Positions 1-5,596 of a DNA stretch of 6,806 nt are shown one piece after another (position 1 is the stretch's first letter; each line of letters opens with the position of its first letter). The stretch comes from Acidimicrobiia bacterium. GTDB lineage: Bacteria; Actinomycetota; Acidimicrobiia; Spongiisociales; UBA5794. The translations under genes were made by a program, and so were the position numbers. The DNA is taken from assembly GCA_030598905.1 (NCBI GenBank), contig JAUVPA010000096.1:1-6806 (forward strand). Reading direction: 5' to 3'. Below the pieces are notes generated by a model that made no database searches, had not been told where the DNA came from, and saw only the letters and a program-made list of their open reading frames with translations.

Positions 1-2075
1 ATGAGCTCGGCGGCAACACCGAGCCACTGGAACTGGAGAAGCTCGTCCGTGAGATCCTCAGCCCGCTCCTTCGGCCACTCACCTTCTTGCTCGGCAGTAA
101 TCGCGAGCTGCAGAGCCTCGATGCGGAGGCGCCACCGCCAGCCGTTGATACCCGTCGGGCACAGCTCATGGGCACGCGCCGCCTCCTCGCCGGCCTCTTC
201 GACTCGACCGAGGCCGAGGAGCGCTTTCGCCCTCAGGTAGCGGGCCGCGTTCTCCCATGCGGGAAGCTGCTGCAGGACGTACCCGAGCATCCCGTCGGCG
301 GCGTTGAGGGAAACGTCGAACTGCCCGTAGGCGGCGGCGCCCTCGGCGAGAGCCATGAAACCCTGGAAGACCGGACCGGAGGTGCCCGTCTGATCGCCGA
401 GGCGGATCGCTTCTTCCACCGAAGCGCGACCTTCGGCCGGTCGTGCTCCTCTCAACCGGGCTCGTGCCAGCCAGGAGACGTTGTCTGCCTTGGAGGAGAG
501 GTCGTCGGTATCGGCGACAATTTGCTCGAACATCGGTGCGGCCTTGGCCATCTCCCCGCGGTCGAAAGCAACCCGAGCGGTGTTGTAACGAGCGAGGTGG
601 CGCTGGAACGAGGACCCGTGCTCACGGAGGATCGCATCACCCTTGGCCAGGATCGCGTCCGTTTCGGCGGGGAACCCGATGCGACTGAGAACGCGGCCGT
701 GGAAAACGAGAAGTGATCCGAGTTTCGCCGTCTCCCCGAGCTGCACAGCCTCGGCTAGAGCTCCGGCCATCACGACTTCAGCGGTCTGAGCGTCCTGGCG
801 GTCGTCCTCTACGGCGGCGAGGAAGCCCAATGCGTCCACCCGCTGTGGCCCATCCAGGATCCTGATGGCTCGCCGGAGGTCTGCGACGGCGAGATCCGAC
901 CATCCGGCGATGCGGTAGTAGCGGGCCCTAGCGAGCCGCAACCGGCCTTCGACCTCTGGGGTCGCAGCACCTGACTCGTCGAGTGCCTGAATGGCGGCGT
1001 CGAGGAAGGGCACAGCTTCAGCGAGGGCGTTGCGTTCGAGTGCGGCACTCGCGGCATCGTCGAGGAGGGGCAAGGCAGCAGCCGCCCACCCGGCCCGGAG
1101 GTGATACATGCCGACGACGCCGGGCACCTCATCGCGACGGCCCGCCGCCGTGAAGGCCTCCGCCAATTCCTCATACGTGCGAGCGATGCGCACGTCGCCG
1201 AGACCGTCGACGATCCTCTCCGCCACAAGCCCGCTTGCCGGGGTAAAACCTTCGCGTGTCTCCGCCAGCAGACCGGCGTCGGACAGCCGCTCCCCTACTT
1301 CGAGGGCGTCGTCTTGGGATACGGCGAGCAGGAACGCAGCGACATCGAGGGGCAATGGCCTCCGCGCCAGCGCCGTCGCCTCGGTCAACTTGCGTTCGGG
1401 CCGCTCCAGAGAAGACAGATCAGTGCCTATCGACCCGGACCATGAGTCGGGAAGTACCCCCGAGGCAACGATCCTCCCGTTCTCGAGCGAGAGGGCGCCG
1501 TCGCTCTCCCAGTCTGCGATCAGCGTCTCGACATCGCGGTAGATGCCGTCGGTAATTGAGACGATGTGGCGAGCCGTCGCCTCGTCGACGATCGCGGAGA
1601 GATCGGAGCTCGATAGCGGAGCGAGTGTGAACTCCTCGACGGCACCGAGGCGATCGGCAACTTCGGTGAGCCGCTTCAGCGGCAGTTCTTGAGCCGTTGT
1701 GGTCTCACCGTACGCCAGGACGATGACGGTTCCGACGTCGTCACCGATCCTGCGCTGCAGCAATCCCATCGACGTCGGGTCCGCCCATTGGGCGTCGTGG
1801 ACGAGCAATGCAGAAGCGGCACCTTCGGCACCCTCGACGTCGAGCTCCTCGGCAACCCTGCCGACCTCGCTCTGCGCGGCGGCGAATCCCTCTGCGGTCC
1901 GCACGCGGAGCCCGGTGTCCTCGGCCATCCGGGCGACCTCGGAGAGGACGGCCTCGCGTCCGCTGCCGGATGAGCCCCGAATGACGATGAGGGTTCGGTC
2001 GCCTCTCAAAGCAGCGCCGAGAGCCGCCTCGACGGCGGCGACCTCTGCCCTGCGCCCCAGCAGCGGTAGTTCCAT
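1..2075 (-). CDS. STAND/LuxR-type regulator-like protein, P-loop plus helical repeats, 3'-truncated by window edge
   Basis: I translated this frame by hand from the ATG at 2075; it runs 691 codons to the window edge without a stop. The N-terminus (LLGRRAEVAAVEAAL) is typical of the AAA/STAND ATPase module of LuxR/MalT-like regulators. A P-loop GSSGSGRE follows at residues 34-41 with Arg40 where the Walker A Lys is expected. A Walker B-like LLVHDAQWADPTS lies near residues 90-102. From about residue 300 to the edge the protein is Ala/Leu-rich and helical, resembling TPR arrays (for example RARYYRIAGWSDLAVADLRR and ALLGLGRVEEAGEEAARAHE). Family relatives often end in a LuxR-type helix-turn-helix; that part would lie outside the window, so DNA binding is inferred only. 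An in-frame GTG at 2078 is an alternative start, and neither start has a clear Shine-Dalgarno sequence. The gene starts 40 bp after the META lipoprotein gene on the same strand, so co-transcription is plausible. The ligand and regulon cannot be told from the sequence. Confidence 0.8.
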   Translation of the reverse strand, partial: MELPLLGRRAEVAAVEAALGAALRGDRTLIVIRGSSGSGREAVLSEVARMAEDTGLRVRTAEGFAAAQSEVGRVAEELDVEGAEGAASALLVHDAQWADPTSMGLLQRRIGDDVGTVIVLAYGETTTAQELPLKRLTEVADRLGAVEEFTLAPLSSSDLSAIVDEATARHIVSITDGIYRDVETLIADWESDGALSLENGRIVASGVLPDSWSGSIGTDLSSLERPERKLTEATALARRPLPLDVAAFLLAVSQDDALEVGERLSDAGLLAETREGFTPASGLVAERIVDGLGDVRIARTYEELAEAFTAAGRRDEVPGVVGMYHLRAGWAAAALPLLDDAASAALERNALAEAVPFLDAAIQALDESGAATPEVEGRLRLARARYYRIAGWSDLAVADLRRAIRILDGPQRVDALGFLAAVEDDRQDAQTAEVVMAGALAEAVQLGETAKLGSLLVFHGRVLSRIGFPAETDAILAKGDAILREHGSSFQRHLARYNTARVAFDRGEMAKAAPMFEQIVADTDDLSSKADNVSWLARARLRGARPAEGRASVEEAIRLGDQTGTSGPVFQGFMALAEGAAAYGQFDVSLNAADGMLGYVLQQLPAWENAARYLRAKALLGLGRVEEAGEEAARAHELCPTGINGWRWRLRIEALQLAITAEQEGEWPKERAEDLTDELLQFQWLGVAAEL

Positions 2076-2115
2076 CACGTCATTCTGGCCGAACCCGCGA
2101 TCAAGGTGCCGGCGG

Positions 2116-2886
2116 TTACCTGCCGGGGAGCGCAGAGACTTGGAGAGAACCGTTGCCATCTCGCAGTTCGAGCACCTCGCCGCGGATCTGCCAAACCGCA
2201 GACGCCTCGAGCGCAGTGAGATACAGGCCTTCTTGGTCCATCGTCCCCTCAGGCTCCGGACACGCCTTGCGTGTTGTGGCGAACGGCCCCCTAGAGATAC
2301 GTTGATCCTCAGTTTCGTATGGCCCGTTGTAGTTGTTGCAGGCGACTCCTGAGACCTCGTCGTTCTCACCGAACACCAGCGAGATCTCGGTCCCGAGCAG
2401 CACCGAAACGACGGCTTGATTGCCGTTGTTGTAGCTCAGCACCTCCCAGGAGGAACCCTGCAGGATGGGATCGAACCGTTCGGCTTCGACGAGTTGTCTC
2501 CCGCTGGGACCAAACAGAGTGAGGGTGTCTCCACTGATGTCGTACGTCGTTGCCGTCTCGAGCGCCGCCAGATAGGCCTGCTCCATAGCGGCTCTCGCCG
2601 GAGGAACACAGGCGGCGAGTGTGGAAGCCAACGGACCGATCGAGATGTTGTCACCGTCGACCGTGTACGAGCCGAAGAAGCTGTTGCATCCCGTCTCGCC
2701 CTCGACGTTGGAGTCGTCGACAAAGCCGAGCGTGATCACGGCATTGGCCACCACGCCGGCGTCACCGAGCGACGTCACCCTCCACGTGGTTGCCGGAAGC
2801 TCTCCCGATGACGTACACGCGCCCAAGATCACCATTGCGGCAATGCCAAGGCCTGCGAGTGTGGCTTTGCTGCGAAACGAGGTCAT
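2116..2886 (-). CDS. Lipoprotein with two META (DUF306/HslJ-like) domains
   Basis: This 256-residue protein starts with a lipoprotein signal peptide: basic SFRSK, a hydrophobic stretch, then lipobox LGAC with Cys24 as the likely lipidation site. It should therefore be anchored on the outer face of the cytoplasmic membrane. Two META domains follow. The first spans roughly residues 30-133 (TTWRV, ETGCNSFFGSY, STLAAC, GDTLTLFG). The second spans roughly 142-253 (SSWEVLSY, GVACNNYNGPY, TTRKAC, GEVLELRD). Each has a GCN/ACN motif Cys and a second Cys exactly 26 residues later (67/93 and 183/209), suggesting one disulfide per domain. META proteins include E. coli HslJ, tied to heat shock and novobiocin resistance, but a molecular function is not established. 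The start is supported by GGGAGGG at 2895-2901, 8 nt upstream of the ATG. The gene lies downstream of the rrm terminator, so it probably has its own promoter, and upstream of the P-loop regulator gene. Confidence 0.9.
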   Translation of the reverse strand: MTSFRSKATLAGLGIAAMVILGACTSSGELPATTWRVTSLGDAGVVANAVITLGFVDDSNVEGETGCNSFFGSYTVDGDNISIGPLASTLAACVPPARAAMEQAYLAALETATTYDISGDTLTLFGPSGRQLVEAERFDPILQGSSWEVLSYNNGNQAVVSVLLGTEISLVFGENDEVSGVACNNYNGPYETEDQRISRGPFATTRKACPEPEGTMDQEGLYLTALEASAVWQIRGEVLELRDGNGSLQVSALPGR

Positions 2887-2922
2887 GACCGTGGCCCTCC
2901 CTGCGTGCGCCGTCCTGCCTCG

Positions 2923-2991
2923 AAAAAGAACCCCCCGTTCTTGGGTGAGAAGTCGACGCAGAGCGCCGTGGTTCTACCCAAGAACGAGGGG
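2923..2991 (-). terminator. Rho-independent terminator of the RRM gene with a long structured loop
   Basis: Arms 2931-2946 and 2976-2991 pair over 16 positions with a single mismatch (2935/2987). Read on the minus strand, the stem begins six bases after the rrm stop codon and is followed by TTCTTTTT (2930-2923), a proper T-tract. The plus-strand side has only a short TTT, so the element is directional for rrm. The 29-nt loop is unusually long and can fold further: AGAA/TTCT next to the main stem, and a small CGC-AGA-GCG hairpin at 2957-2965. Confidence 0.88.
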
Positions 2992-2997
2992 TTTGGG

Positions 2998-3240
2998 TCA
3001 GCGGCGGGGGCGCGCCTCGTTGACCGTCAAGGGGCGACCCCCCCAGTCTTTGCCGTTCAGTTCTTCGATGGCCGTGCTGGCAGCCTCATTCGGCATCTCC
3101 ACGAAGCCGAAACCGCGTGAGCGGCCGGTCTCGCGGTCCGTGATGACCGCAGCCGATTCGACCTCGCCGTACTCACCGAAGAGTGTCTCGAGATCGCCAC
3201 CTGTGGTGGAGAAGGGGAGGTTTCCGACGTAGATGTTCAT
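2998..3240 (-). CDS. Small single-RRM RNA-binding protein
   Basis: This 80-residue protein is almost entirely one RNA recognition motif. RNP2 is IYVGNL at residues 3-8 and RNP1 is RGFGFVEM at 42-49, with the usual aromatic residues (Tyr4, Phe44, Phe46) for stacking on RNA bases. The spacing fits the beta-alpha-beta-beta-alpha-beta fold, and a short basic tail (ARPRR) ends the protein. It resembles the small RRM proteins of cyanobacteria and some other bacteria, where several are cold-regulated; the RNA target here is unknown. I chose the ATG at 3240 because the RRM starts at once with MNIYVGNLPFS and AGGA (3250-3253) lies 9 nt upstream. A longer in-frame extension to 3369 encodes Arg/Ser-rich sequence with no RRM similarity and is probably leader. 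The gene is monocistronic: its own terminator follows, and 183 bp separate it from the hisA-like gene. Confidence 0.93.
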   Translation of the reverse strand: MNIYVGNLPFSTTGGDLETLFGEYGEVESAAVITDRETGRSRGFGFVEMPNEAASTAIEELNGKDWGGRPLTVNEARPRR

Positions 3241-3423
3241 CCTGACTCGTCCTATTCGCTTGGGGGCCAAACGTGCCCCGCTCCTACTTACTGCAATGCT
3301 TTGGTACGACCCTGCTCTCGATCCGGCCCAAGAGCAACGGACGCAGACGAGTCGCCGCCGAAGCAGCACATGAACGGTAGCACTCCGCCAACGTTGGTGG
3401 ACTCTTCAGGCGAAACAGCGGCG
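3241..3423 (-). promoter_or_regulatory. Intergenic region and probable 5' leader of the RRM gene
   Basis: This 183-bp stretch between the end of the hisA-like gene and the rrm start should hold the rrm promoter, though I cannot place it with confidence. On the minus strand a small hairpin (arms GGGGC/GCCCC at 3263-3267 and 3275-3279, 7-nt loop) sits 10 bases upstream of the AGGA ribosome site. A near-perfect palindrome lies at 3385-3400. No T-tract terminator for the tat/hisA operon is visible. Confidence 0.4.
3385..3400. repeat. 16-bp near-perfect palindrome, CCGCCAACGTTGGTGG
   Basis: The inner ten bases CCAACGTTGG are a perfect palindrome, and the outer arms add three more positions with one mismatch. 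It lies 24 bp downstream of the hisA-like stop codon and about 145 bp upstream of rrm. It could be an operator or a weak transcription stop without T-tract; nothing decides between them. Confidence 0.35.
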
Positions 3424-4287
3424 TCAGGCTTCGGGTTCGGCGGCCAGGAATCCGAGGAATCCCTCCACCGTTTGGCGGCCCTCATCGGTGATGTCGTAGC
3501 TCGAGAGCATCGCTGCCAGCTCGTCGGTCGTCCAGGTTCTCGAGAGTGGAGCCGGGGCACCGGCGAGCCGCGCCGCGTCTTCGAGGGTGAAGCGACCGGC
3601 CGTGACCTCGCGACCGACGATCACCCCGGCAAGAGACTTTCCGTCGACCTCGAGTTCGATCAGATCACGCAGGTCGTCGAGGTTGCGCACACCGCCCGCG
3701 GAGATGATGGGATCGTCGACGATGGAGAGCGCTCGCCGCAGAGCATCGAGATTCGGTGGCTCCTCGAGTGGGTCCCGACCCACCTCGGCAATCGTGATTG
3801 CGGCCGCACCGGCAGAACTCATCTCGATCAGGGCCTCCTCGAGGAATCTGCCGCTGTTCTGCGTCCAGCCGCGGGTCGCAAGTTCTTCGTTGTCGTTGAT
3901 GTCGAGAGAAACGACGATCTGGCCTGGGTAGCGGCGACAGAGCTCCCACACCATCACCTGGTCGACAATGGCAGCGGTGCCCATCACCACCCGCCAAGCA
4001 CCGCCGTCGAGGAGATCGTCGACCTCGCGCGGCGATCGAATACCCCCGGCGACCTGCACAGGCACCGGCACCTCGGCGACCAACTGGTGGATAATGGGGC
4101 GGTTCTGATAGTCGCCGTACGCCGCGGCATCGAGATCCACCACGTGGAGGATGCCAGCCCCCTTGGCGACCCAGCCGTTGGCGCGCTCCACCGGATCGGA
4201 ATCGAGCGAGATGGCATTGGCGACATCTCCGCGTTTGAGGCGAACGGCTCTGCCTCCGAGGATGTTGACGCGTGCGTAGAGGTCCAC
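3424..4287 (-). CDS. HisA/HisF-family TIM-barrel protein, divergent HisA-like
   Basis: HisA isomerizes ProFAR to PRFAR in histidine synthesis. This 287-residue protein follows the HisA pattern along its length: GGRAVRLKRGD (11-21), HVVDLDAA (48-55), phosphate-loop-like AGGIRS (80-85) and GTAA (103-106), VSLDI with Asp129, SAGGVRNLDDL (196-206) and GVIVGRE (221-227). It departs at the active site. Residue 8, equivalent to the first catalytic Asp of canonical HisA (PAIDL), is Asn in YARVNIL. The usual TDIxxDGTxxGPN segment reads AEVGRDPLEEPPN (167-179), keeping only the Asp at 172 and the final PN. About 45 residues (243-287) extend past the barrel. The GTG start at 4287 is chosen because strand beta-1 follows directly. 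A GTG at 4341, overlapping the tatC stop as GTGA, would add 18 residues unlike the family. It is the third gene of the tat operon, with no other his gene in the window. It may be the lineage's functional HisA or a paralogue. Confidence 0.85.
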   Translation of the reverse strand: MDLYARVNILGGRAVRLKRGDVANAISLDSDPVERANGWVAKGAGILHVVDLDAAAYGDYQNRPIIHQLVAEVPVPVQVAGGIRSPREVDDLLDGGAWRVVMGTAAIVDQVMVWELCRRYPGQIVVSLDINDNEELATRGWTQNSGRFLEEALIEMSSAGAAAITIAEVGRDPLEEPPNLDALRRALSIVDDPIISAGGVRNLDDLRDLIELEVDGKSLAGVIVGREVTAGRFTLEDAARLAGAPAPLSRTWTTDELAAMLSSYDITDEGRQTVEGFLGFLAAEPEA

Positions 4288-4337
4288 GAGCCCCAGAGTA
4301 CGTGATCCAGCACCGCTTCCGATCCGTGGGGCCGCGA

Positions 4338-5051
4338 TCACTTCTTGAGCAGGAACCTCACGGCGAGGATGGTGATCTCGTAGAAGATGTACAGCGGCGC
4401 GGCCAAGAACATCAATGTGAGCGGATCACCCGATGGGGTGATGAAGGCAGCAGCCACCAGGATGATCACGACCGCCCACCTGCGGTATCGGCGGAGTGTC
4501 GTGCTCGTGACGACTCCGACCGCGGCCGCGGCAAAGAGGAACACCGGGAACTCGAACGCGATGCCAAAAGCGAGCAAGAACCGCATCGTGAACTTGTAGT
4601 AGAGGTCGGCCCCGATGACCGGCTCGAGAGCATCGCCGCCGAAGGCGAGCAAGAAAGTCAGGCCTCGCTCCAGAGCGAGATAACCAACCGTGATTCCCAA
4701 CGCGAACAGGAGAACGAACAGAGCGGTGAGGGGAACCGCCCACTTCTTTTCCCGCCGTGAAAGAGCCGGCGCCACGAATCGCCACAGCTGATACAGGATC
4801 ACGGGACTGGCGAGGATGACCCCTCCCCACAGTGAGATACGCATCACGAGGCTGAAGGCTTCTGTGGGCCGGAAGATCGCCAGACCCGTGTCGGGCACGG
4901 CGACGCGGTACGGCCGTGCGAGGAACTCGAGGATCTCCTCGTGGAAGGCAAAGGCAAACACGGCTCCAACGCTGACTGCGATGAGCGACTTGAACAGTCG
5001 AGTCCGGAACTCGCCCAGGTGCGTCATGAAGGGGGTGGCCTGGGACGTCAC
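4338..5051 (-). CDS. tatC: Sec-independent protein translocase subunit TatC
   Basis: TatC is the polytopic core of the twin-arginine translocase and recognizes RR signal peptides of folded cargo. The 237-residue protein has the usual six hydrophobic segments. Family motifs are in order: HLGEFRTRL (11-19, Glu14 matching the signal-peptide-binding Glu of E. coli TatC), PTEAF (62-66), SPVILYQLWRFVAPALSRREKK (82-103, Glu101 matching E. coli Glu103), FEFPV (166-170, conserved membrane Glu167), and TPSGDPLT (205-212) before the last segment. The GTG start at 5051 overlaps the tatA/B stop in a GTGA, implying translational coupling. An internal ATG (residue 9, 5027) precedes the HLGEF motif but has no ribosome site. 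The stop at 4338-4340 overlaps a GTG at 4341 in the same way at the hisA-like junction. Confidence 0.97.
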   Translation of the reverse strand: MTSQATPFMTHLGEFRTRLFKSLIAVSVGAVFAFAFHEEILEFLARPYRVAVPDTGLAIFRPTEAFSLVMRISLWGGVILASPVILYQLWRFVAPALSRREKKWAVPLTALFVLLFALGITVGYLALERGLTFLLAFGGDALEPVIGADLYYKFTMRFLLAFGIAFEFPVFLFAAAAVGVVTSTTLRRYRRWAVVIILVAAAFITPSGDPLTLMFLAAPLYIFYEITILAVRFLLKK

Positions 5052-5530
5052 TCTTCGCTTCCCACGTCTTTGTCGGCGGACGACTCGTCGCCTTCGGGCC
5101 GGCTTGGCTCCGGTGGCGGACTGTCTCCCGGCCCGCCGTCGTCGCGGACGGAGTACATGGGGGTCACGGTGTCGGCGATCCCCTGATCGTCGGCAGGGGT
5201 TCGTTCTGCATCGATCGATGCAGACGTCGTCTCGTCGACCGTGCCGTCCGCCTCGGCCGGCGACTGCATCGTCCCTCCACCGGCGAACGTCGTCATGGCA
5301 TCGCTGATGTCCTGTTTGGCCCCATCGAACTCGCGCTTGAGATCCCGCAGCGGCTCCATGGCGTCGCTGTGCTCACCGTTGAGCTGATCGGTGAACGCCG
5401 CCACGGCCTGGCGTCCTTTGGCAATCAACTCACCGACGCGCCTGGCGAACTCCGGGAGACGATTCGGACCGAAGATGAGCAGAACCACCACGAGAATGGT
5501 GAGGATCTCGGTGAAACTCAGGCTCCCCAT
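5048..5530 (-). CDS. Twin-arginine translocase TatA/TatB-family subunit, probably TatB-like
   Basis: This 160-residue protein has the TatA/B architecture: a short N-terminal membrane helix (residues 6-19), the hinge FGPNRLPEFAR (20-30), then an amphipathic helix with basic residues (RRVGELIAKGRQAV). Glu8 in the membrane helix and the length favour TatB over TatA, which is usually near 90 residues. Residues about 84-160 are acidic, Pro/Ser/Thr-rich and probably disordered. TatB would pair with TatC in the receptor complex for RR signal peptides. No second TatA/B gene is in the window, so the pore-forming TatA is either encoded elsewhere or this protein does both jobs. The ATG at 5530 gives the family N-terminus MGSLSFTEIL. 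It has no Shine-Dalgarno sequence but has TACCAT 7 nt upstream, suggesting a leaderless mRNA. It is the first gene of the operon, and its TGA overlaps the GTG of tatC. Confidence 0.92.
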   Translation of the reverse strand: MGSLSFTEILTILVVVLLIFGPNRLPEFARRVGELIAKGRQAVAAFTDQLNGEHSDAMEPLRDLKREFDGAKQDISDAMTTFAGGGTMQSPAEADGTVDETTSASIDAERTPADDQGIADTVTPMYSVRDDGGPGDSPPPEPSRPEGDESSADKDVGSEE

Positions 5531-5537
5531 GGCGTCG

Positions 5538-5543
5538 ATGGTA
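5538..5543 (-). promoter_or_regulatory. Candidate -10 box (TACCAT) of the tat operon, leaderless start
   Basis: On the minus strand TACCAT fits TANNNT and ends 7 nt before the tatA/B ATG at 5530, the distance expected if transcription starts at or next to the ATG. No ribosome-binding sequence is present between them. No convincing -35 box is seen. Confidence 0.45.
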
Positions 5544-5559
5544 GGAGGGGAATCGGTCT

Positions 5560-5570
5560 GGCCGACGGCC
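5560..5570. repeat. 11-bp palindrome in the divergent tat/deoD promoter region
   Basis: GGCCG-A-CGGCC is a perfect 5-bp inverted repeat around one base. It lies midway between the two candidate -10 boxes and would cover the -35 positions of both divergent promoters. It could be a shared operator, but such short GC palindromes also arise by chance in high-GC DNA. Confidence 0.3.
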
Positions 5571-5582
5571 GCTACGCATCGG

Positions 5583-5588
5583 TAGTCT
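5583..5588 (+). promoter_or_regulatory. Candidate -10 box (TAGTCT) of deoD, leaderless start
   Basis: TAGTCT fits TANNNT and ends 8 nt before the deoD ATG at 5597. The bases between, CACGCCCC, contain no Shine-Dalgarno sequence, so a leaderless transcript is likely. This mirrors the arrangement of the divergent tat promoter. Confidence 0.45.
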
Positions 5589-5596
5589 CACGCCCC

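Noticed and set aside
87..716. 209-codon plus-strand open frame, with other plus-strand frames at 1108-1542 and 1699-2352
   Set aside because: All lie antisense to the continuous 691-codon P-loop/helical-repeat gene, which has recognizable motifs; these frames have none.
2623..3232. Plus-strand frame crossing the META gene start, the terminator and rrm
   Set aside because: It spans two supported minus-strand genes and a terminator hairpin and has no domain.
3313..3334. GCTCT...AGAGC inverted repeat upstream of rrm
   Set aside because: Only five paired bases across a 12-nt loop; expected by chance.
3241..3369. In-frame 43-residue extension of the RRM protein
   Set aside because: Arg/Ser-rich sequence without similarity to RRM proteins; the RRM begins at the ATG at 3240, which has AGGA at a suitable distance.
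3288..3560. 90-codon minus-strand frame across the 3' end of the hisA-like gene
   Set aside because: It overlaps the hisA-like gene in another frame, has low-complexity composition and no ribosome site.
3301..4305. 334-codon plus-strand open frame
   Set aside because: It lies antisense to the well-supported HisA-like gene, has no recognizable motif, and is the kind of long shadow frame common in high-GC DNA.
5369..5596. In-frame 76-residue N-terminal extension of deoD
   Set aside because: It runs antisense through tatA/B, and the E. coli DeoD start aligns with the ATG at 5597.
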